Source: Pseudodesulfovibrio nedwellii (GTDB lineage Bacteria > Desulfobacterota > Desulfovibrionia > Desulfovibrionales > Desulfovibrionaceae). From it: DNA of 64,000 bases. The DNA lies in the NCBI RefSeq assembly GCF_027923765.1, contig NZ_AP026709.1, positions 3,647,501 through 3,711,500 of the forward strand. Reading direction: 5' to 3'. A program made the translations under genes and the position numbers. Positions 18,329-25,943 of this stretch are shown piece by piece; within the stretch, counting starts at the first letter, position 1, and each line of letters opens with the position of its first letter. The notes under the pieces are model-generated. The model was not told the origin of the DNA. It saw nothing but the letters and a program-made list of their open reading frames with translations, and ran no database searches.

Positions 18329-19868
18329 AGCTAAACCGCATCCTTTGTATAAATTCATCACCAAATCCCGCATCGTTTGTCAGGTCTAGCTGGATCATGG
18401 TGTCGGGCAGGGCTTCGGCGAATTGCCGGGCCTGCTTGCTCGTGGTCAGTATTTCAGTTCCTCGCAGGGAGGAGTTGCCTGCCTTAATTGCTTTGTTTTT
18501 GCAACCTGCGGGCAGGAATCCGAGAGTTTCTAGATCACCCAGGCTCACATATTCGCCCAGTGCTCCGGCAATGTAAATTTTTTTCAGACCTGCCGGACCG
18601 AAGTCGGCAGCGTTAAGCAGAGCGGACATGGCCAGATTGAAGGCTGCTTTTACTTTGAGGATTTCTTCGATGTCTGAAGCAGGAAGGTGGAGCGTGCTGT
18701 TGATGACAAAGGCCGGTTCGCCTTGAATGGTTGTTACCTTGTTGGCCAATTTTGCTGCCAACGGAGTCGAGCCTGTACAGAATTGCCCTGATTCGTTCAC
18801 CACGCCATGCTTGCGCAGGATGGCGACGAGCGAAAGATATCCTGTACCGGTCATGCCGATTCGCTCGGAGGCTGTGTCGTCGAAATAGAGTGCTTCAAGA
18901 CCACGAGGCGTCAGGGTGAATCCGGTGATGGCTCCGGGGCTTGCGGTGCGTCCAAAGGAGAGTCCAACACCCTCAAGAGCTGGTCCCATGGGGACACTGG
19001 CACAGAATCGTTTGTTCGGGGACAGGGCGAGGATGAATTCTCCATTGGTACCGAGGTCGGCCAATAGAAATGGGTAATCGGTCGTTTGTCCGTATTCCAG
19101 CGCAGTTAATCCGGCGGAAAGATCTGCGCCTACAAACGGTGCGAGTAGGGGCGGAATGTATACAGCCGGTAGCTCGGTTGTCAGGTGTTGTTCGTCTCCA
19201 CCAGTGTAAGACAGTGTGTACGGCGCGGTGGCGAGGTCGTCCGGTTTCATGCCGAGCAGGATGTATGTCATTACCGAGTTGCCGGAAATAACGAGCGAGG
19301 TACATGAGCCGACGAGCATGGCAGCCGTTGTCTGTACCAACTCTGTGAGTCGATCAAGAATGAGAGCGCGTAACACGGTCCGCCCTTCCGGGGTGGCCGC
19401 GACCGCCAATCGAGACATGACCTCGGAACCGAGACCTGTCTGCGGGTTGAGTTCCTGTCCCGATGCCACGGGGACGTCATCAACAAGGGCAGTCCAGTGA
19501 ATGGATGTGGTGCCGAGATCGACGGCCAGAGAAAAGTTTCCGGTTGTGTCTGCAAGGGTGTGCTTGGTCGGTTTTGAACGTATAGGTTCCGGCAGTTCAA
19601 TGTCACATGATTTTGACGGGTGCAGACAGGCGAGTCGCCAGCCTTGAGCAACTGCTTCATCGCCGAGTTTTTTTATTTCGTCGGCAGTATGCATCGGAGT
19701 ATCATTAACATAGCGCACCCGGCACAGCCCACATTTGCCCAGTCCTGAGCAAAGTGGCACGCCATACCACAGGCCACCCAAAAAAATGGTGCGGGCCAAG
19801 GTGTCGCCGGAGTTCGGCTCAAGGGCGATATGTTCGCCGGTATGTGTATGAATGCGTATACTCACCAT
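18318..19868 (-). CDS. ASKHA-domain protein with N-terminal 2Fe-2S ferredoxin (corrinoid activator type, DUF4445)
   Basis: A 516-residue protein of the RACE family (reductive activators of corrinoid-dependent enzymes). Residues 1-90 are ferredoxin-like with the 2Fe-2S motif C-S-G-L-G-K-C-G-L-C and a distal Cys (RLACLHPS). From about residue 110 there is an ASKHA ATPase domain (SLAVDLGTTSIHWTALVDD; LADLGTNGEFIL; IYIAGALGEYVSLGD). Family members use ATP to re-reduce Co(II) corrinoid proteins, but no corrinoid methyltransferase is adjacent. First gene of the operon with the Rsm22-type gene, lipB and lipA. Confidence 0.85.
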   Translation of the reverse strand: MVSIRIHTHTGEHIALEPNSGDTLARTIFLGGLWYGVPLCSGLGKCGLCRVRYVNDTPMHTADEIKKLGDEAVAQGWRLACLHPSKSCDIELPEPIRSKPTKHTLADTTGNFSLAVDLGTTSIHWTALVDDVPVASGQELNPQTGLGSEVMSRLAVAATPEGRTVLRALILDRLTELVQTTAAMLVGSCTSLVISGNSVMTYILLGMKPDDLATAPYTLSYTGGDEQHLTTELPAVYIPPLLAPFVGADLSAGLTALEYGQTTDYPFLLADLGTNGEFILALSPNKRFCASVPMGPALEGVGLSFGRTASPGAITGFTLTPRGLEALYFDDTASERIGMTGTGYLSLVAILRKHGVVNESGQFCTGSTPLAAKLANKVTTIQGEPAFVINSTLHLPASDIEEILKVKAAFNLAMSALLNAADFGPAGLKKIYIAGALGEYVSLGDLETLGFLPAGCKNKAIKAGNSSLRGTEILTTSKQARQFAEALPDTMIQLDLTNDAGFGDEFIQRMRFSYVD

Positions 19869-19981
19869 GTTCTCCGTTAGTGTCGGGAGACTATCTTATG
19901 GGCCGAGCCATGTAAATGTTGTTAGACGCTCTTGGCAGTGGGGGGACTGGCCTGTTATCATTGTACCCGTAAGGGGAAAAC

Positions 19982-20365
19982 GTGTTCAAAAATCCATTTA
20001 AAGTATCGGTCAAACAATCTTCTGGTAAGCGTATCGCTTATCGCGCCAAGATCAGTGGTTTGCACGTCAAGGTTGTCGGGCGGCCTTCCGTGTATTCGGC
20101 TTCGGATTTGAGTCCTACGGGGCTTGGATTGTCCGGTTCCACGGGTATGCGCGAGGGGGATGTTTTTGTCTTGAGTTTGTATCTAAAAGGAAAGCGGGTG
20201 GCCACTGATCTTCATGCCAAGGTTGTTCGGGCCAAGCAAATGTTTACCGGTCTGGTTTTCGTCAATCCTGACAGACGGCAGATGGATGCCTTGCACGCTC
20301 TGGTGCTTGAAGAGCAGAAAGAACAGGCGGAAGAGCGGAAAAAGATTCGATACAGGTTTGATTAG
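19982..20365 (+). CDS. PilZ domain protein
   Basis: A 127-residue stand-alone PilZ domain, a c-di-GMP receptor fold: an Arg-rich stretch (KRIAYRAKI) followed by D-L-S-P-T-G-L-G-L, matching the D/N-x-S-x-x-G motif. GTG start at 19982 with AAGGGG upstream. A charged helix (EEQKEQAEERKKIRYRF) ends the protein. Its stop codon overlaps the stop of the convergent cbiK gene by 4 bases. Target pathway (motility or envelope) not evident. Confidence 0.82.
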   Translation: MFKNPFKVSVKQSSGKRIAYRAKISGLHVKVVGRPSVYSASDLSPTGLGLSGSTGMREGDVFVLSLYLKGKRVATDLHAKVVRAKQMFTGLVFVNPDRRQMDALHALVLEEQKEQAEERKKIRYRFD

Positions 20366-21165
20366 CAGCGGTTCATGCGTTTGAGCGCGTCATCCAGATG
20401 CTTGAGCCAAATATCCACCAGCCGGTCGTATTCTCCGGCTCCTTTTAACAGCGGCTCACATTTGATACCTGCTGTTTCAAGGCGGGATTTCCAGCTTGTC
20501 TCGGAGTCGCCGATCATGTCGCGTGCAACGTGCCAGCCCGCTCCGAACAGGAAGGGAACAAGGTACGCCTTTTTGACATCGTCCGCTTTGAATCGTTCGA
20601 TAACGACATCGATGCCCGCTTCTTTCTGATGTTCCATGACTCCCATGTGTACGGTCTTGTCCCGTTTCTGGAAGGCGCGATGCATGGCCTCATAGTAGAT
20701 GCTGCCGTCATGCCGGGTGCCATGTCCCATGAAGAGCACTGCGTCGTTTTCGCCTTTACCTTCTTCTGCGATAGACATGATGATGTCGGCTACCTGCTCA
20801 AGACCTGTCTCTCCTGCCACCAAGGGGAAGCCCACCTCTACGCGGTTGAAGCCGTCTTCCTTGAGCATTTGGTCATTGGCCAGACTGAGGAGTTCATGAA
20901 ACTCGGTGCCGGGGATGAGGTGGAGTGACTGAATGGCCACATGGGTCACACCGTCTTCAAGGAGCCCTTCAAGTGCCATGGGGACGGAATCCACTGCCTC
21001 GCCTGCTTTTTCCATATGACCACGGATGATGCTGGAAGTGTAGGCTACGCGCACTGGCACATCGGGATATGCTTCATTGACCCGTTCGATGATGTGATCG
21101 AGAGAGGCCATGGCGTTTTTGTTGCGTGAGCCGAATGCGGCGAGGACAATGGCTGTTTTCATCAT
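20362..21165 (-). CDS. cbiK: Sirohydrochlorin cobaltochelatase CbiK, cytoplasmic form
   Basis: Inserts Co(II) into sirohydrochlorin at the start of anaerobic cobalamin synthesis. It has no signal peptide (MMKTAIVLAAFGSRNKNA). The two histidine motifs of the CbiK family are FMGHGTRHD and AGWHVARDM. It is 267 residues, typical. The start overlaps the cobI stop by 4 bases. It is homologous along its length to the exported enzyme encoded at 24663-25646, so this operon carries both forms. Confidence 0.93.
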   Translation of the reverse strand: MMKTAIVLAAFGSRNKNAMASLDHIIERVNEAYPDVPVRVAYTSSIIRGHMEKAGEAVDSVPMALEGLLEDGVTHVAIQSLHLIPGTEFHELLSLANDQMLKEDGFNRVEVGFPLVAGETGLEQVADIIMSIAEEGKGENDAVLFMGHGTRHDGSIYYEAMHRAFQKRDKTVHMGVMEHQKEAGIDVVIERFKADDVKKAYLVPFLFGAGWHVARDMIGDSETSWKSRLETAGIKCEPLLKGAGEYDRLVDIWLKHLDDALKRMNRC

Positions 21166-21872
21166 TTTTTGTTCTTTTTTACCAATGCCAGCGAAAAATA
21201 GTGTGGCGTTTTCGGTGCATCCTTGATGTCCATGAGAATGGATTCGTCATCCATGCCCAACCGGGAGACCAGTACGGTCTTGTCATCCAGGCGGAGCCGG
21301 GTCAGGGTCTCCCGTATTTCTTCAAAGTTTTTGTACGCCTTGAGAATAACGGCATTGTCCGCCACGTCAAGCTGTGCTTCCAGTTTTTCAGGGTCTGTGA
21401 CGCCGGAAGTGATGAGCAGGGATTCTTTGGATTCGCACAGGACCAGTCCTATTTTGGATGCCGCGGCGTGAAAAGAGGTGATCCCGGGGATGGCCTGAAG
21501 TTTGATCGACGGGTCTTTGATGAGCAAAGTGCGTTGTAAATATCCATAAGTGGAGTATGTCAGTGGATCGCCCAGCGTCAGGAAGGCCGCGTTTTGGCCG
21601 TTATCCAGAACTTCTGCCACAATGTCGGCGTTGGCCGTCCATGCCTTTTCCAACTCGTCCTTGTCCTTGGTCATGGGGAACCCAAGCTGAATGACTCGTA
21701 CACCTTCCCTGAGGTGCGGTTTGGCAATGGCGTATGCCGTGGAGTAGTCGTTTTTGGTAGATGCGGCGGCAAAGATGACATCGACCTCGCCAAGCGCGCG
21801 CACAGCCTTGAGGGTGAGAAGTTCCGGGTCGCCAGGGCCGACGCCTATGCCGTAGAGAATGCCTTTATTCAT
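21162..21872 (-). CDS. cobI: Precorrin-2 / cobalt-factor-2 C20-methyltransferase
   Basis: SAM-dependent methylation of C20 of the corrin precursor, the step after cobalt insertion (CbiL in the anaerobic route). Tetrapyrrole-methylase motifs: GIGVGPGDPELLTLKAV at the N-terminus, LTLGDPLTYSTYGYLQ and IPGITSFHAAASK. It has 236 residues. It lies between the binding protein gene and cbiK on the minus strand, so chelation and the following methylation are encoded together. Confidence 0.92.
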   Translation of the reverse strand: MNKGILYGIGVGPGDPELLTLKAVRALGEVDVIFAAASTKNDYSTAYAIAKPHLREGVRVIQLGFPMTKDKDELEKAWTANADIVAEVLDNGQNAAFLTLGDPLTYSTYGYLQRTLLIKDPSIKLQAIPGITSFHAAASKIGLVLCESKESLLITSGVTDPEKLEAQLDVADNAVILKAYKNFEEIRETLTRLRLDDKTVLVSRLGMDDESILMDIKDAPKTPHYFSLALVKKNKK

Positions 21873-21927
21873 TACGATATTTCCTTTTGGCAGAGCACTA
21901 TTACTCGTGCTCTGCTGTGTACCAATG

Positions 21928-22833
21928 TTAGTTGTGATCTACCCGGTGCAAGAGTTCATGGACTGTTTCGATGCCTTGCAAAAGTCGCATGGTGGGGCGC
22001 GATACAAGATGTTCATCTACCAGAAAAACACCGTTGTTCAAGACGGCCATGATGCGGGATGCGGCCGGACCGTTTTTGATGGTGTTGATTGATACCTGAT
22101 TCATGGGACCTATCTGGGCCAGATAGACATCAATTTTGCTCGATTTTGCCAGCAGTCGTTCCAGTCCATACGAGGCGATGTTTGTGCCACGTCTCGGTCT
22201 GGCGTCGGTGGCGACGTTAATTCCGCCCGCTCTTTTGAGAACGAACAGGGGCATGGAGCCGGGGGAGAACGTGGAAAGTTTGGAATGAATGGATTCAAAG
22301 AATACCGTGGGGCGTTCGTTGAGTGGGAATTCATCCAGTCGTTTGTCAGCTTCTACCAAGCCGTCCTTGAAATCTTCGATCATATATTCAGCTTGCATTT
22401 CTCGACCGGTCAGATGGCCGAGGGTACGCCAGTAGTTGTACATATCGCTGACGGTGTTTGGTTGGAGAGAAACGACCGTGATGCCATGTCGTTTAAGGGT
22501 GTTCCATAATGCAGGATAACCACGCTTTAACATGGGGCGGATAAGAATCAGATCCGGCTTGGCTGCAAGAAATTTTTCTACGCCGTCTCGTGCATTAAAA
22601 GCGGTTTTTTGCAAGGCAAGGGCCGGGTAGTCTTCGGTTCGACTGACGCCTATTATTTCATCTTTCAGACCGAGGCCAAAGAGGTTCTCGGAATGAGCGG
22701 CGTACAGCGATATGATGCGTGTAAACGGTTTATCAAAATTGACAGTTTGCCCGGAGTCGTCGGTGATGGTTCGCGCCAGAGCGGGTGTGCAGAGCATGAG
22801 TATGCAGATGAAAGAGAAGAGAATACGAATCAA
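21928..22833 (-). CDS. Metal-chelate/cobalamin-type ABC transporter substrate-binding protein
   Basis: A periplasmic binding protein of the helical-backbone (BtuF/FhuD/FepB-like) class: signal peptide ending CTPALA near residue 20, then DSGQTVNFDKPFTRIISLY, KPDLILIRP and a C-terminal lobe (PAASRIMAVLNNGVFLVDE). It is 301 residues. Its start overlaps the ATPase gene stop by 4 bases (ATGA). Riboswitch control and cobaltochelatase neighbours point to a corrinoid, cobalt or tetrapyrrole chelate as ligand; the exact ligand is not decidable from sequence. Confidence 0.88.
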   Translation of the reverse strand: MIRILFSFICILMLCTPALARTITDDSGQTVNFDKPFTRIISLYAAHSENLFGLGLKDEIIGVSRTEDYPALALQKTAFNARDGVEKFLAAKPDLILIRPMLKRGYPALWNTLKRHGITVVSLQPNTVSDMYNYWRTLGHLTGREMQAEYMIEDFKDGLVEADKRLDEFPLNERPTVFFESIHSKLSTFSPGSMPLFVLKRAGGINVATDARPRRGTNIASYGLERLLAKSSKIDVYLAQIGPMNQVSINTIKNGPAASRIMAVLNNGVFLVDEHLVSRPTMRLLQGIETVHELLHRVDHN

Positions 22834-23618
22834 GAGAGTTCCTTTAAAGCGTAAGAGATGTGCAGGCCTTTGTCCGTGTTCAGGACATGAGCCTGAATGC
22901 GGAAAACAGCGTTGATGGTTTCAGGGGTCAGGGTTGTTTCGACGCTTCCATGCGCGTGGACTCGGCCTTTATTCAGGATAACGAGAGTGTCGCAGAAGGC
23001 TGCCGCCAGATTAAGGTCGTGTAGTACGGCCACAATGGTCCGGTTTCCTTCGGATGCCAGCCGTTTGAGTTCGGTCATGGTGGTCAGTGCGTGACGAATA
23101 TCCATGGATGAAGTTGGTTCGTCAAGGAGCAGAGCCGGTGTGTTTTGTGCCAGTCCTCGTGCCACGACAGTACGTTGCTTTTCTCCACCGGACAAGTCGG
23201 CCATATATCGATTTTTCAAGTCGCCGAGGTCCATGGATTTCAGCGAGCTTTCGACGATAGAGAGGTCGTTTTTTGATGGACGGGCGAACCGTTGGATATG
23301 TGGATGACGCCCCATGAGCACGGTCTCGAAAGCCGTGAATGGAAAATTGAAGTCGAGTTCCTGAGGGACCAGAGCGCACTGCTGAGCAAGTGTCTTTGGG
23401 GTGATGGATGTCACCGGAGTTGTGTTGAGTTCAACGGTTCCGTTTGTTGGAGAGCTATGTCCGGCCAACAGGTCAAGCAAGGTGGATTTACCACTGCCGT
23501 TGGGGCCGACAATGCCGTATAAGTGGCCTGGCTCAAAGGCAAGGTTGATGTCGCGCAGCACCGGGGTGTCGGTGTAAGCGAAGGAAACAGTATTGAGTGT
23601 GAAGGTGGCGGTGTGCAT
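22830..23618 (-). CDS. ABC transporter ATP-binding protein (FecE/BtuD-like)
   Basis: A 262-residue ATPase that powers the neighbouring permease. Walker A is GPNGSGKST, the ABC signature is LSGGEKQR, Walker B is ALLLDEPTSSMD, and the switch His is in VAVLHDLN. The gap to the permease gene is 3 bases and it overlaps the binding-protein gene by 4, a typical importer cassette. The subfamily is that of siderophore, heme and cobalamin uptake. Confidence 0.93.
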   Translation of the reverse strand: MHTATFTLNTVSFAYTDTPVLRDINLAFEPGHLYGIVGPNGSGKSTLLDLLAGHSSPTNGTVELNTTPVTSITPKTLAQQCALVPQELDFNFPFTAFETVLMGRHPHIQRFARPSKNDLSIVESSLKSMDLGDLKNRYMADLSGGEKQRTVVARGLAQNTPALLLDEPTSSMDIRHALTTMTELKRLASEGNRTIVAVLHDLNLAAAFCDTLVILNKGRVHAHGSVETTLTPETINAVFRIQAHVLNTDKGLHISYALKELS

Positions 23619-23621
23619 GGG

Positions 23622-24653
23622 TTACCCCCGGCGCCTTTTGGAGCGGGTGAATATCCAACAAAAGATCGGGCCACCGATGAGCGCGGTGAGAACGCCAATG
23701 GGAACTTCATGGGGCAAACCTGTGCGGGTCAGGGTGTCGGCTGCGAGTAATAGTATAGCTCCGTTCAAGCCTGAGGCTGGAAGAAGCCAGCGGTTGTCCG
23801 GCCCGATAATCATGCGCATGAGATGAGGAATAATTAATCCCACGAAGCCGATAACCCCGGAGACGGAAACGCAGACCGCGCTGATCAGGGATGCCGTGAC
23901 CAAAAGTATGAGACGAACTTTGCCCGTATCCACGCCCAGACTTTTGGCAGAGCGAGACCCCAGACTCATGATGTTGAGGTCTCGGGCGAAAAATAGGCAG
24001 ACCGCAAAGCCGAATATACCGGTTCCGGCGGTCAGGATGACGTCAGTCCAGGTGCGGGCTACGAAGCTGCCCATAAGCCAGAACACGATCACTGATACTT
24101 TTTCGTCGGCCAGATATTTGATGCAGCTCAGTCCGGCGGACAGAATGGCGGAAACAATGACGCCTGCCAGGATCAAGTTAGTGGGCGACAATTCTCCGTC
24201 GCGTCCTGACATGGCGATGACCGCGAAAAGCGTGGTCGTTGCTCCGGCAAAAGCCATGAGCAACAGTGTTGCCTGCCCGAAGAATGACAGGCCAAGCAAA
24301 AGGCTCAAGGCCGCTCCGAATGCTGCGCCGGAAGAGACGCCCAGCGTGAAAGGATCGGCCAGTGGGTTGAGGAGTAACCCTTGAAACACTGTGCCGGCCA
24401 CTGCAAGGCCAAAGCCCACAGCTGTGGCAGTGAGAATACGGGGAAGACGTACTTCGAAAATAACGCTTGTTTTGAGCGGGTCTATGGAGTCCGTCGCCCC
24501 TCGCAGAGCATCCGTCAGCGCTGTCATGACTTCACCCGGTGAGACCGGAATGAAGCCAAGACCGGTAGCAACGATCACCAACGCGGCCAGTGAGACTGCG
24601 AGCAGAGTGAGGGTTGCCCCTTTGCTGATGGATATACGAGAAGCGACGGTCAT
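23622..24653 (-). CDS. FecCD-family ABC transporter permease
   Basis: A 343-residue integral membrane protein with about ten hydrophobic segments. Family landmarks are ARLPRILTA-like text (VRLPRILTATAVGFGLAVAG), GLLLNPLADPFTLGVSSGAAFGA and GFVGLIIPHLMRMIIGPDNR. It would form the homodimeric channel for the ATPase and binding protein downstream. It starts 9 bases after the cbiKP stop, within the riboswitch-led operon. Confidence 0.94.
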   Translation of the reverse strand: MTVASRISISKGATLTLLAVSLAALVIVATGLGFIPVSPGEVMTALTDALRGATDSIDPLKTSVIFEVRLPRILTATAVGFGLAVAGTVFQGLLLNPLADPFTLGVSSGAAFGAALSLLLGLSFFGQATLLLMAFAGATTTLFAVIAMSGRDGELSPTNLILAGVIVSAILSAGLSCIKYLADEKVSVIVFWLMGSFVARTWTDVILTAGTGIFGFAVCLFFARDLNIMSLGSRSAKSLGVDTGKVRLILLVTASLISAVCVSVSGVIGFVGLIIPHLMRMIIGPDNRWLLPASGLNGAILLLAADTLTRTGLPHEVPIGVLTALIGGPIFCWIFTRSKRRRG

Positions 24654-24662
24654 TATATCTTT

Positions 24663-25646
24663 TTAGGGAAGCATGTGCGTTTGAGCCATGGCGTCTTTCA
24701 AGTGGCGTACGTAAATGTCAGCCCATGTGTCGACAGAACCGAGACCGCTCAGGTCGATGGTTACGTCAAAACCCGCCTTGGTCAGCATGACTTTCCATGC
24801 ATCGTCTTCGTCACCGGCCATATCGTTGGAAGCGTGGTCGCCTGCAACGATCATGAAGGGCTTGAGCAGGATTTTCTTTGACCCTGAAGCTTTGAGGTTT
24901 ACCAGCATGTCATCGAAAGCAGGATAGCCTTCAACGCAGGCCACAAAGATTGGGTGACCGTATGTTTTCTGCATTTCACTTTGGAACTGGGCGTAAATGC
25001 CGGTGGAGAAAAAATCGTTGCCGTGTCCCATGTAGACAAGAGCAGCATTCATTTTTTTGGCGGCATCGACGTCAGCTTTGAGAGCTTTGGTGGCATCGGC
25101 GATGTCGTCAGTGTACGGATACACATCTCCGGGCATGCCCAGAGCCGGACGGCCAAGGCGCAAGCTTTTGAAGGGAACGGATTTGGCCTTGAGGGCGCGA
25201 ATGGAGCGCAAGCCGATCATCGTTTGGGTCAAGTCGGAGAATTCTTCACCGGCAAAAACATGAAGGGACTGCACCGCAATAGCCTTGTAGCCTTCGTCCT
25301 GAAGGTCGGCGATGGTTGCCAAAGGACCTTTGACGCTGAGGATGTCAGCAGGCACACCGGCATTTTTTTTCTGCCATGCCGTGTCGTTTTGGCGTTCATG
25401 CCAAATGTCACGGATGATGCTTGAGGTGAAAGCGAGTTTGACCGGAGTATCGGGGTAGGCCTTTTCAACTTTGTTGCGAATGTTCAGGATGGATTTGAGT
25501 GCTTCGGGATACGATGTTCCGAATGCGGCCAGGACGATAGCGTCTTTGACCGGGCCTTTTTCATGATGTCCGGCCTGCGCCGGGGCCACCATGAGGACCG
25601 TGAGAAGACAGGAGAAAAGTACGACATTGAGTCTGTGGATAGACAT
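24663..25646 (-). CDS. cbiK: Periplasmic sirohydrochlorin cobaltochelatase CbiKP
   Basis: An exported CbiK homologue. A signal peptide covers residues 1-25, with cleavage expected after APAQA, so the 327-residue precursor should mature in the periplasm. Chelatase motifs YMGHGND and AGDHASNDM carry the two active-site histidines. A periplasmic CbiK with bound heme is known in Desulfovibrio vulgaris; it chelates cobalt or iron in vitro but its role is unsettled. First gene after the cobalamin riboswitch and immediately upstream of the ABC importer genes. Confidence 0.92.
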   Translation of the reverse strand: MSIHRLNVVLFSCLLTVLMVAPAQAGHHEKGPVKDAIVLAAFGTSYPEALKSILNIRNKVEKAYPDTPVKLAFTSSIIRDIWHERQNDTAWQKKNAGVPADILSVKGPLATIADLQDEGYKAIAVQSLHVFAGEEFSDLTQTMIGLRSIRALKAKSVPFKSLRLGRPALGMPGDVYPYTDDIADATKALKADVDAAKKMNAALVYMGHGNDFFSTGIYAQFQSEMQKTYGHPIFVACVEGYPAFDDMLVNLKASGSKKILLKPFMIVAGDHASNDMAGDEDDAWKVMLTKAGFDVTIDLSGLGSVDTWADIYVRHLKDAMAQTHMLP

Positions 25647-25681
25647 GACAACTCCAAGAGAGGCTGATTGGGGGAAATGAG

Positions 25682-25713
25682 AAAACCCTTCCTCGACGAT
25701 TTTCGAGGAAGGG
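25682..25713 (-). terminator. Riboswitch expression-platform terminator
   Basis: On the minus strand, a perfect 11-bp stem (CCCTTCCTCGA with its complement) around a 6-nt loop is followed by TTTTCTC. It lies between the riboswitch aptamer and the cbiKP start codon, about 35 bases before the ATG, so it is well placed to stop transcription when cobalamin binds. Confidence 0.85.
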
Positions 25714-25779
25714 AAACCGTTTTATCCCTTCGTACCTGTAGTGGTAAGCCCTCGTACCACCGAGGCAAAACCTATGGCT

Positions 25780-25936
25780 TTCTAGGCAGGTCTTCCGGCT
25801 GGCCCCTTCTACTTTCGCCTTCCCAAGGAGAGTCCTCAGTGGCATGAATGAAAGCAGTCTGGCGGGGCGTCACGGCGGCGGGTCCGCTCCCGATTTACAC
25901 GGGATTCCCTATGAAGTCCTTTCGGACACCTAGAAG
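25780..25936 (-). promoter_or_regulatory. Cobalamin (AdoCbl-type) riboswitch
   Basis: Read on the minus strand, the aptamer consensus is intact: GGGAATCCCGTGTAAATC, then GCGGACCCGCCGCCGTGA, GCCACTG (complement at 25837-25843), GGGAAGGC (25817-25824) and the B12 box CAGCCGGAAGACCTGCC at the 3' end. It precedes a terminator and cbiKP, so binding of cobalamin is expected to repress the whole chelatase/importer/cobI operon. Confidence 0.95.
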
Positions 25937-25943
25937 GGGTCTA

